From Paraburkholderia sediminicola (GTDB taxonomy: Bacteria > Pseudomonadota > Gammaproteobacteria > Burkholderiales > Burkholderiaceae): 64,000 nucleotides of DNA. Shown piece by piece: positions 43,494 to 51,314 of the stretch (position 1 is the first letter of the stretch; each line of letters starts with the position of its first letter). The notes under the pieces are model-generated. The model was not told the DNA's origin and ran no database searches. It saw only the letters and a program-made list of their open reading frames with translations. A program made the position numbers and the translations under genes. Location of the stretch: the NCBI RefSeq assembly GCF_902859805.1, contig NZ_CADIKC010000002.1:744001-808000 (forward strand). The letters run 5' to 3'.

Positions 43494-43979
43494 ATGGCAA
43501 TTCCGGCATACATGTGGATCAAGGACGATGGCGGCGCCGACATCAAGGGTTCGGTAACGGTCCAGGGCCGCGAAGGCAGTGTCGAAGTCGTTGCGCTCGA
43601 TCACGGCGTGAACATCCCGACCGATGCGAATACCGGCAAGCTGACCGGCACGCGCGTGCACAAGCCGATCACGTTCACGAAAGAAACCGACGCCTCGACC
43701 CCGTACTTGTACAAAGCGGTGACCAGCGGCCAGACGCTCAAGTCAGTCGAGATCAAGTGGTACAAGATCGACGATGCCGGCAAAGAAAAAGAGTACTTCA
43801 ATACGAAGCTCGACATTGTGAAGGTTGTCGCCGTCAAGCCGAAGATGCTGGACATCAAGAATCCGGCCTACGAGAAGCACAATCACCTGGAAGAGATCGA
43901 ACTGCGCTACGAGAAAATCACGTGGTCGTACAAGGACGGCAACATCATTCACGCCGATAGCTGGAACGAACGCTCGTAA
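43494..43979 (+). CDS. hcp: T6SS inner-tube protein Hcp (TssD)
   Basis: A 161-residue Hcp that stacks as hexamers into the tube. Family marks: 'MAIPAYMWIKDDGGADIKGS', 'VEVVALDHGVNIPTDANTGK', 'HKPITFTKETDASTPYLYKA' and 'YEKITWSYKDGNIIHADSW'. The AAGGAG ribosome site is strong and well spaced, fitting high expression. It follows the OmpA-domain gene by 13 bases and is followed by a hairpin before clpV. Confidence 0.96.
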   Translation: MAIPAYMWIKDDGGADIKGSVTVQGREGSVEVVALDHGVNIPTDANTGKLTGTRVHKPITFTKETDASTPYLYKAVTSGQTLKSVEIKWYKIDDAGKEKEYFNTKLDIVKVVAVKPKMLDIKNPAYEKHNHLEEIELRYEKITWSYKDGNIIHADSWNERS

Positions 43980-43991
43980 ATATAGCTGGTC

Positions 43992-44028
43992 CGGCACCCC
44001 TGTCAGTTCTCTCCGGGGTGCCGTTTCT
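43992..44028 (+). terminator. Hairpin with T-rich tail after hcp (partial terminator)
   Basis: A perfect 9-base stem (43992-44000 with 44015-44023) with a 14-base loop is followed by 'tttctt'. It lies in the 104-base gap between hcp and clpV on the same strand. A leaky terminator here would keep hcp mRNA in excess over clpV-tssE, which fits the high demand for Hcp; this is inference. Confidence 0.7.
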
Positions 44029-44083
44029 TGCGCGAACCGCCGTCAATCCGGTCCGCGCGCTTCTTTCCTTCCGATCTCCTGCC

Positions 44084-46876
44084 ATGACCGCTCGTGACCT
44101 CTCCCCGTTCTTGCGCCGCCTCAACGACCATTGCGCCCACGCCCTCGCCGAGGCCGCGAGCCTGTGCGAAACGCGCGCCCACCGGGATATCGAAGTCGAG
44201 CACTGGCTGATCAAGCTGCTCGAACTGGGCGAAGGCGATCTGGTCGCGATCATGCGCCGCTATGACCTCGACGTCGATAGCATCTGGAATGGTCTGCTGA
44301 GCGCCATCGACCGCTTGCCACACGAGCTGCGCGGCAAACCGGGCCTATCCCATCGACTCGGACAACTGCTTGAAGCGGCGTGGATGAGCGCATCGCTCGA
44401 AGCGGGCGCCACGTCGATCCGCTCGGCGCATCTGTTGGCCGTACTTGCCGACGCGCCGCATCTGCTGCGTGCGCCGGATGCGTGGCCGCTGCTCTCCGTG
44501 TCCGCCGCGCAGATCGAGCGCCTGAGGCCGGAACTGGACAGGGTCTCGGTCGAAGCGCCAGCTGCCGTCGTGCACGCGGATGGAAACGTACCGTCCACGG
44601 CGGACACCAGCAGCAATGAACACTCAACTTCCTGCATGCGCACCGCCACGGATGCAACCGCTCCGTCCACGTCCACGCGTTCTTCCCCGGCGAAAGATTC
44701 ACCGCGCGCAAACCTCCCCGAACGCCCTGGGACCGACGCATTGCAACGCTTCACCCTCGACATCACACAGAAAGCGCGCGAAGGCAGGATCGACCCCGTG
44801 TTCGGCCGCGAGGTGGAAATTCGGCAGATGGTCGACATTCTGGCCAGGCGGCGCAAAAACAATCCGATCCTCGTGGGCGAGCCTGGCGTCGGCAAGACCG
44901 CGTTAGTCGAAGGACTCGCGCTAAAGATTGCGGAAGGCGACGTGCCGGCGGTGATCCGCGATGTCAGCGTATTGACGCTCGATCTCGGTCTGCTGCAGGC
45001 CGGCGCAGGAGTCAAAGGCGAGTTCGAGCAACGCCTGAAAAATGTGATCGAAGCCGTCCAGCAGTCACCCACACCAATCCTGTTGTTTATCGACGAAGCG
45101 CACACGCTGATCGGTGCAGGCAACAGCGCCGGTGGCGCCGACGCCGCGAACCTGCTCAAGCCCGCGCTCGCGCGCGGCGAACTGCGTACGATCGCGGCGA
45201 CCACATGGTCCGAATACAAGCAGTACTTCGAACGCGACGCCGCGCTCGAGCGCCGCTTCCAGATGGTCAAGGTCGACGAACCCGACGACGACAACGCCTG
45301 CCTGATGTTGCGCGGCGTGAAGGAACGATACGCACTGCATCACGGCGTGCATATCACCGACGCGGCAGTGGCCGCAGCCGTGCGGCTATCGCGCCGCTAT
45401 CTGACCGGCCGCCAGTTGCCGGACAAGGCGGTCGACCTGCTAGACACCGCAGCGGCACGCGTGAGCATCAGCGCTGACGCGACCCCGGTGGTGATTTCGG
45501 CACGTCTCGCCGAGCGCGCCGCGCTCGAAGTGGAATGTGCGGCGTTAATCGACGACCAAGGCGTAACCGCCGCTGAGGTCGGTGAACGGTTGAGCGCCAT
45601 CGAAACCCGCCTCGCCCCACTCGCCGGCGAACTCGATGCACTGGAAGCGGCGTTCGCCGAACAGAAAAACGCCGCTGCCGCGCTGCAGATGCTGCGGCAA
45701 CAATGGCACGCCGCAGCGGACGAATCCATCCGCCGCGATCTACAGCAATCGATCCGCGCCGCACATGAAATGCTGGCGAAACACGGCACCGACGCGCTGA
45801 TTCACGCGGAAGTGGACGAAGCCGCGATCGCGCGCGTCATCGCCGACTGGACGGGCGTACCGGTCGGCAGTCTGCTCGAAGACGAACTCGCCACCCTGCT
45901 CGACCTGGAGACAAGACTCTCGCGGGTCGTGGTTGGTCAGGATGACGCCCTCGCCGCACTTGGCAAGAGCCTGCGCGCCGCCAAGGCCGGTCTCAAATCC
46001 GATGAGGCGCCGCTTGGCGTGTTCCTGCTGGTCGGGCCGTCGGGCGTCGGCAAAACCGAAACAGCCCGTGCGCTAGCCGACCTGATGTTCGGCGGCGAGC
46101 GAGCGCTGATAACGATCAACCTGTCTGAATACCAGGAAGCCCACACGGTATCGCAACTGAAAGGCTCTCCGCCGGGATACGTCGGATATGGACAGGGCGG
46201 CGTACTCACTGAAGCCGTACGGCAACGCCCGTATAGCGTGATCCTGCTCGACGAGGTCGAGAAGGCCCATCGCGATGTGCTGAACCTGTTTTATCAGGTG
46301 TTCGACCGTGGCTTCATGCGCGACGGCGAAGGCCGTATCATCGACTTCCGCAACACGGTGATCCTGATGACGTCGAATCTCGGTAGCGAACAGATCACGG
46401 CGGCCAAAGATGCTGTCGCCGAAGCCGGCGGCGATCTGAGCACCGGCATGTTGATGGAAGCAATCCGCCCGCTGCTGGTGGAGCACTTCCAGCCGGCGCT
46501 GCTCGCGCGCTTCCAGACGGTCGTGTACCGGCCGCTGTCGGACGCGGCGCTGGCGTCAATTGTGCGAATGAAACTCGACAAGGTGGCACGGCGCATCGAG
46601 CGTCGTTTCGGCGTGCCGCTCGTCTGCAACGATGCGCTGGTAAATGAACTCGTGCACGCGTGCCAGTTGCCCGACTCCGGTGCGCGCAACATCGATAGCC
46701 TGCTGGATCAGCAGATCCTGCCGGTGCTCTCCCGAGAACTGCTGGTGCGAATCGCAGGACATCGTCTGCCAGGCGCAGCATCTGGCGGGAAGCTCACCCG
46801 GGCGATTCGGCTGTCGTTCTCGGATGACGACGGCATCGCCGTGGAGTTCGACGACGCAGCGGAAGCACTGACATGA
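44084..46876 (+). CDS. clpV: T6SS sheath-recycling AAA+ ATPase ClpV (TssH)
   Basis: A 930-residue ClpB-like ATPase that disassembles contracted TssBC sheaths. N-terminal sheath-binding domain about 1-150, then a variable Ser/Thr-rich linker, AAA domain 1 with Walker A 'GEPGVGKTALVEGLALKI' and Walker B 'LLFIDEAHTLIG', a middle coiled coil ('LAPLAGELDALEAAFAEQKN'), AAA domain 2 with 'GPSGVGKTETARALADLMF' and 'VILLDEVEKAH'. The ATG at 44084 begins the ClpV-type N terminus 'DLSPFLRRLNDHCAHALAEA'. Its stop overlaps tssE (ATGA). Confidence 0.95.
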   Translation: MTARDLSPFLRRLNDHCAHALAEAASLCETRAHRDIEVEHWLIKLLELGEGDLVAIMRRYDLDVDSIWNGLLSAIDRLPHELRGKPGLSHRLGQLLEAAWMSASLEAGATSIRSAHLLAVLADAPHLLRAPDAWPLLSVSAAQIERLRPELDRVSVEAPAAVVHADGNVPSTADTSSNEHSTSCMRTATDATAPSTSTRSSPAKDSPRANLPERPGTDALQRFTLDITQKAREGRIDPVFGREVEIRQMVDILARRRKNNPILVGEPGVGKTALVEGLALKIAEGDVPAVIRDVSVLTLDLGLLQAGAGVKGEFEQRLKNVIEAVQQSPTPILLFIDEAHTLIGAGNSAGGADAANLLKPALARGELRTIAATTWSEYKQYFERDAALERRFQMVKVDEPDDDNACLMLRGVKERYALHHGVHITDAAVAAAVRLSRRYLTGRQLPDKAVDLLDTAAARVSISADATPVVISARLAERAALEVECAALIDDQGVTAAEVGERLSAIETRLAPLAGELDALEAAFAEQKNAAAALQMLRQQWHAAADESIRRDLQQSIRAAHEMLAKHGTDALIHAEVDEAAIARVIADWTGVPVGSLLEDELATLLDLETRLSRVVVGQDDALAALGKSLRAAKAGLKSDEAPLGVFLLVGPSGVGKTETARALADLMFGGERALITINLSEYQEAHTVSQLKGSPPGYVGYGQGGVLTEAVRQRPYSVILLDEVEKAHRDVLNLFYQVFDRGFMRDGEGRIIDFRNTVILMTSNLGSEQITAAKDAVAEAGGDLSTGMLMEAIRPLLVEHFQPALLARFQTVVYRPLSDAALASIVRMKLDKVARRIERRFGVPLVCNDALVNELVHACQLPDSGARNIDSLLDQQILPVLSRELLVRIAGHRLPGAASGGKLTRAIRLSFSDDDGIAVEFDDAAEALT

Positions 46877-47307
46877 CGCGAGGAGGACCCGGGCTATTCG
46901 AGTTGGTGACCGGGCACTTCGCAAACGGCACGGTCGTCGACGACTTCGATGCGCAAACACAGACCTTCTTCTCCGTGCAGGACAACATCCAGCGTATCCT
47001 GAACAGCCGCCGCAATGGACTCGCACACTTACCCGATTACGGACTCGACGATCTGTCGGAGATCTATCGGCATCTGCCATCGTCGGCGCACAAGCTCAAA
47101 CATGCAATCGAAGTGACGCTGTTGAAATACGAGCCGCGCCTTGAATCGATCGCGATCGATATTGAGGATACCGAACCCGGCATGCTGCTGAGCTTCACGT
47201 TGAGTTGCCAGTTGCATCAGAGCGGACTGGTGCGCTTTGGCACGCACTTCACACCGGACGGGCAGACACGACTCAAGATGCTGCAGGCAGAACGCGATCG
47301 CGACTGA
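46873..47307 (+). CDS. tssE: T6SS baseplate gp25-like protein TssE
   Basis: A 144-residue gp25-like baseplate subunit. Visible: 'DNIQRILNSRRNGLAHLPDY' (with the family 'LNtR.g..' pattern), 'LDDLSEIYRHLPSS' and 'IKYEPRL'-like 'LLKYEPRLESIAIDIED'. TssE starts sheath polymerisation at the wedge. It is the last gene of the rightward operon and is convergent with gltS; no terminator was seen in the 77-base gap. Confidence 0.93.
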   Translation: MTRGGPGLFELVTGHFANGTVVDDFDAQTQTFFSVQDNIQRILNSRRNGLAHLPDYGLDDLSEIYRHLPSSAHKLKHAIEVTLLKYEPRLESIAIDIEDTEPGMLLSFTLSCQLHQSGLVRFGTHFTPDGQTRLKMLQAERDRD

Positions 47308-47384
47308 CGTTGTGGGACCACAGGCAGTGCACAGGCGGTGGTATGGCGAAGCGCTCCGTCAACTCGACTTGCGCGTGCTTCCCG

Positions 47385-48587
47385 TCAATGAAAGATCGGT
47401 AAGGCGAGATATCCCTTGATGACGATCGCATTGGCAATGTCGATAAAGAACGCGCCCACCATCGGCACGACCAGGAACGCCAGATGTGAGTGCCCGAAGC
47501 GGTTCGTGACCGCCTGCATGTTGGCAATCGCGGTGGGCGTCGCACCAAGCCCGAAGCCACAGTGGCCGGTGGCGAGAACAACGGCGTCATAGTTGCCGCC
47601 CATCACGCGGAAGGTCACGAAGGTCGCGTAAATCGCCATAAATGCAGTTTGCGCGACGAGAATGGAAATGACCGGCAACGCCAGCGTTGCCAGATCCCAC
47701 AGTTTCAGGGTCATCAACGCCATGGCGAGGAACAATGCGAGGCTGACGTTACCGAGTAGCGCAACGGCATGTTGAGCCACTGGCTTGCCCAACAGCGCAA
47801 GCCCATTGCTGAGCAGCACGCCAACGAACAGCACGCAGACAAACGTCGGCAATTTGAAGGCCGTGCCGGCCAACACGTCCGAGAGCGTCGAACCGACGGC
47901 CAGACTGATCGTGATCAGCGCCAACGTGGCGATAAATGCAGCGGGCGTGGTAGGTTGCTCTGCTTTGGGCTCTTCGAAGGCAAGCGTAGATTCGGCCGCC
48001 GCTCCCGTTGATTCCTGGTCGGGTTTCGCCACGCGGCGCATCAGCAGACGTGCCACCGGACCGCCTAATATGCCGCCCATCACGAGACCGAACGTCGCGC
48101 ACGCGATGGCGGCTTCGGTGGCCGATTGCAGGCCGTGATGTTCAGCGAATACCTTGCTCCAGGCGGCACCCGTACCGTGCCCGCCCGACAGCGTGATCGA
48201 ACCGCCCAGCAAGCCGAACAGCGGATCGATGCCGAGCGCATAAGTGAGTCCAATCCCGACTGCGTTCTGCAGAATCAGAAAGCCAACTACTACCCCCAGA
48301 AATCGCAGCAGCAGCGGGCCACCCTGTTTGAGGCTTGCGAGATTGGCATTCAGGCCGATGGTGGCGAAGAAGGCTAGCATCATCGGCGTTTGCAGGGCGG
48401 TATCGAAGCGAACTTCAACCTGACCTGCGACGCGCACGACCAGCAGCACAATCGCAACGACAAGACCGCCGGCGACCGGTTCCGGAATCGTGTAAGTGCG
48501 CAACACAGGAATCCATGCAACAAGGCGGTTGCCGAGCAGCAGGACCAGTGAAGCCGCAACGAGGGTGCCGTAGATGCCGATGCTCAT
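47385..48587 (-). CDS. gltS: Sodium/glutamate symporter GltS
   Basis: A 400-residue ESS-family Na+:glutamate symporter with about 10-12 helices. Signatures: 'RTYTIPEPVAGGLVVAI', 'MMLAFFATIGLNANLASLKQ', 'GGSITLSGGHGTGAAW' and its inverted partner 'LATGHCGFGLGATPTAIANM' that forms the second half of the binding site. The central loop (about residues 215-250) is Glu/Ala-rich. The ATG at 48587 is where family proteins start. It is convergent with tssE and appears unrelated to the T6SS. Confidence 0.93.
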   Translation of the reverse strand: MSIGIYGTLVAASLVLLLGNRLVAWIPVLRTYTIPEPVAGGLVVAIVLLVVRVAGQVEVRFDTALQTPMMLAFFATIGLNANLASLKQGGPLLLRFLGVVVGFLILQNAVGIGLTYALGIDPLFGLLGGSITLSGGHGTGAAWSKVFAEHHGLQSATEAAIACATFGLVMGGILGGPVARLLMRRVAKPDQESTGAAAESTLAFEEPKAEQPTTPAAFIATLALITISLAVGSTLSDVLAGTAFKLPTFVCVLFVGVLLSNGLALLGKPVAQHAVALLGNVSLALFLAMALMTLKLWDLATLALPVISILVAQTAFMAIYATFVTFRVMGGNYDAVVLATGHCGFGLGATPTAIANMQAVTNRFGHSHLAFLVVPMVGAFFIDIANAIVIKGYLALPIFH

Positions 48588-48948
48588 GATTAGCCTCGTG
48601 AACCAAGGAGTAAGGTAGCAGCGTGTTGCCGACACCCAATCAGGCGTACATCGTTCGATGCCAGGCATTGGCGAACGTGAACATCCGGGCGATGGCTGGG
48701 CGGTGTGCCTTCATCGTCGCGAATGCAGTGCTCAAAGAGATGCGCGGTGGGTTAGAAGGTCAGCGCATCACAGCGGACTCTATCTTGAACATTCCGGGTC
48801 CGCGATGCAAGGGGCGCGTTGCACGCCGATTGCCCGACATCCTTGCTGCCGGGTTATGCACGAGGGCCGACGGTTACTTCCCTGAACGAAGCGTGACGCG
48901 GGAAGACAGCAACCGCGTCGCCGTTCGGAACGGATTTACCTCATCAAC
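48588..48948. other. Intergenic region upstream of gltS
   Basis: About 361 bases without a supported gene. A 109-codon plus-strand frame (48623-48952) has no recognisable family and runs into the cyclase 3' end. It presumably contains the gltS promoter. No terminator or repeat was noticed. Confidence 0.5.
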
Positions 48949-49728
48949 CTAACTCGCCACCAAAGCGAGTACTCGAAGCGGACTGCCTGAGCCATTCTTT
49001 ATCTTAAGCGGAGCCGAAACGATAATCGCGCCGACCGGAGGCAGGAGATCAAGGTTGGTCAAGCATTGAAGGCCGTAGCGATTTGCGCCGTGCATCAACG
49101 TATGGCACGGATAAGGAATCGGCCAGGCATAAGCCTGCCCCGCATCGGTGTTGATTGTCTCCACGCCAAAACCATGAACATCGCGTTCGTGAATCATCCA
49201 CTCCACCGCTTCCTGCGTGGGACCTGGCGTGTGTGCCCCATCGTCTCTCAGACCTAGAAATTCAGCCGGATCGGTGCGCTTTGACCAGTCAGTGCGGAAA
49301 AGAACCCACGCGCCCGCGGGTATACGGCCGTGCTGCTCTTCCCACCTCCTTAGATAGTCGGAAGTCAGCAGCCAGTCTGGATTCCCAACGACCTCCGCGC
49401 TTGCATCAACTACCACCGCCGGCGCCACGAAGTTGCGTGCATCGATCGTATCGACCGCGTTGCGCGGATGATCCTTTCCAGTTACCCAGTGCACAGGCGC
49501 ATCGAAATGCGTTCCCGTATGCTCCCCACATGAGAAATTATTCCAATACCAGCCCGGCCCCTTCTCGTCATAGTGGCTAATCGTTTCCATCTTGAACGCC
49601 CACACCTGCCCGAACTGCGGAGGGAGCTGAAGCGCGGGAAACTCGGGTGACAGCGTCTGTGTGAGGTCGACCACTCGCACATCGCCGAGAGCGAGGCCGG
49701 AAGCTAGTTCACTAAGAGCGGAATGCAT
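48949..49728 (-). CDS. Cyclase-family metal-dependent hydrolase (KynB-like)
   Basis: A 259-residue protein of the cyclase/kynurenine-formamidase family. The metal-binding motif is His70-TGT-His74-F-Asp76-x3-His80 ('HTGTHFDAPVHW'). Other family segments: 'VVDLTQTLSPEFP' and 'GVETINTDAGQAYAWPIPYP'. It is longer than classical KynB (about 210 residues), so a different amide or lactone substrate is likely. AAGGAG precedes the ATG. It follows iorB by 70 bases on the same strand, so it probably belongs to that operon. Confidence 0.85.
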   Translation of the reverse strand: MHSALSELASGLALGDVRVVDLTQTLSPEFPALQLPPQFGQVWAFKMETISHYDEKGPGWYWNNFSCGEHTGTHFDAPVHWVTGKDHPRNAVDTIDARNFVAPAVVVDASAEVVGNPDWLLTSDYLRRWEEQHGRIPAGAWVLFRTDWSKRTDPAEFLGLRDDGAHTPGPTQEAVEWMIHERDVHGFGVETINTDAGQAYAWPIPYPCHTLMHGANRYGLQCLTNLDLLPPVGAIIVSAPLKIKNGSGSPLRVLALVAS

Positions 49729-49798
49729 CGGTTAATCTCCTTGGCTGAGAAGCTATTACACGCATACGGAGCAAGCGCCTCGCTCGTTCCGGTCGCAC

Positions 49799-51298
49799 TT
49801 ATGCAAGAGCGTAACGGCGCAGCGCTTCGCGCAGCCGGTTGCCGTGTTCATCGGCGAGAGCGGCGTCGCGCAATTCGCGCAGCGTGGCAGGCGCAATTCT
49901 CGCGCCCGCCTTGGCGACTGCCGCCATCACCGTCTGGTAGTTCTTCAGGCCACGCGCGTGCGTATCGCTATAGCCCTTCACGAGACGTTGGCACTGCGCG
50001 ACCTCGATAGCAAGCGCCGGATTCAGCTTCGCTGTCTCGATGATTCGCGCCAGCCAGTCTTCAATGCGTGCGTTCTCGAGCTGGTAGCGCAGCGTGCTGC
50101 GGCGCATGCCGCGAAGACGCGAAACCGCATACAGCGTCAGATAGCCGCGCAACGAACTCGTTGTCACAACGCGTCCCGACCGTGTGAACCGTCGCACCAA
50201 GCGATGCACCCAATGCGGCTGAGCGAGCCAACGGCCAAGCGCAGCCGGCAGCGTTTCGCAGATTTCCTCGATGCGCGGGTGCATGAACTCGTTGATCGCG
50301 AGCAACTGGTTCTCGTCGGCGCGCACTTCGCCGCGCACCCGTTCGAAGCGCGAGCCGCGCGTCTTGAGATCCGCGACACGGATGGTGTCTTCGTACGACA
50401 TCCACAGCGCGAGATAACGTGCGGTTTCGCGCAGCAGTGTCGCGTCGTCGACGGGCAGCGCATGGCGTAGTTCGGAGAGACGGTCCAGATAGAACGCCGC
50501 GTAACTGGTGTCCTGATAGTCGATCAGGCGCCGCACCCCTTCGATCGCGAAGGTCTGCGCCTCGGGCGGCAATTCGGCCCGCACGCGTGCGAGCAGTTTC
50601 ACGGCCACCGGATGGCTGGGTGTAGCCGGCGCTACAACCTCGGCTTTCGCACCTTCCGTTGCTTCATCAGCCCCACCACGAAGATAGGCCAGGTCAAACG
50701 CGCGCAAGCTCGGCTTCACACCGACACCACCACGTTCGATCGTTTCCTCGAACTGCTTGCGGCTAAACGGCAGCACGCCCGTTCCGGCCAGCGCGCCAAA
50801 AAGCACCGCGCTGATCACACTGCCAGTCGTCTCGGCGGCCTCTGCCATGTCGAAGCGTACGAAGCGCTTTGCCGCCTGCCTCGCGTGAGCGATCAACGTA
50901 TCGCTATCGACACGTCCATCGCCCATTGCGGCCTTTTCGCCGATCGAATAGACGCGGTGCGTGGACGTCACCAGCGTCGTCCGATCCGATGTTACAAGAC
51001 CACGCTGCACCGCGCGTCCAGCCTCCATCAGCTCAGACGCGAGTACGACGTCGACGTCTCCGGGCAGCGGCATGAGCGCGAGTACCGGCGTGCGGCTGTT
51101 CGAATCGGCCACCTCGCGCGGGAACAGTTCGACATAGTAGATCGTCGCGCCGGTCCGTTGCGCGACGCCCGGCACCGACGTGGTCTGCGCGTAGTAACCG
51201 TTGTGCTCACCGAGATTGACGATCCAGTCGGCCAGCACCCCACCGCCTTCGCCACCCATGGCGAGAACTGCAATCTTGATGGGCTGAGCGTTGCTCAT
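49799..51298 (-). CDS. iorB: Indolepyruvate ferredoxin oxidoreductase beta subunit (IorB-like)
   Basis: A 499-residue protein. The N-terminal 2-oxoacid:ferredoxin oxidoreductase gamma/beta-type domain reads 'VLAMGGEGGGVLADWIVNLG', 'TTSVPGVAQRTGATIYYVEL'. A long C-terminal helical extension (DUF6537-like, about 230-490) is typical of the large beta-proteobacterial IorB. With IorA it decarboxylates arylpyruvates to aryl-acetyl-CoA. It starts 16 bases after the iorA stop with a GGAAAT-type site. Confidence 0.88.
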   Translation of the reverse strand: MSNAQPIKIAVLAMGGEGGGVLADWIVNLGEHNGYYAQTTSVPGVAQRTGATIYYVELFPREVADSNSRTPVLALMPLPGDVDVVLASELMEAGRAVQRGLVTSDRTTLVTSTHRVYSIGEKAAMGDGRVDSDTLIAHARQAAKRFVRFDMAEAAETTGSVISAVLFGALAGTGVLPFSRKQFEETIERGGVGVKPSLRAFDLAYLRGGADEATEGAKAEVVAPATPSHPVAVKLLARVRAELPPEAQTFAIEGVRRLIDYQDTSYAAFYLDRLSELRHALPVDDATLLRETARYLALWMSYEDTIRVADLKTRGSRFERVRGEVRADENQLLAINEFMHPRIEEICETLPAALGRWLAQPHWVHRLVRRFTRSGRVVTTSSLRGYLTLYAVSRLRGMRRSTLRYQLENARIEDWLARIIETAKLNPALAIEVAQCQRLVKGYSDTHARGLKNYQTVMAAVAKAGARIAPATLRELRDAALADEHGNRLREALRRYALA

Positions 51299-51314
51299 CT
51301 ATTTCCTTTCTGAA

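Noticed and set aside
48623..48952. A plus-strand ORF of 109 codons upstream of gltS
   Set aside because: No family or ribosome site recognised; overlaps the cyclase stop. Kept only as intergenic note.
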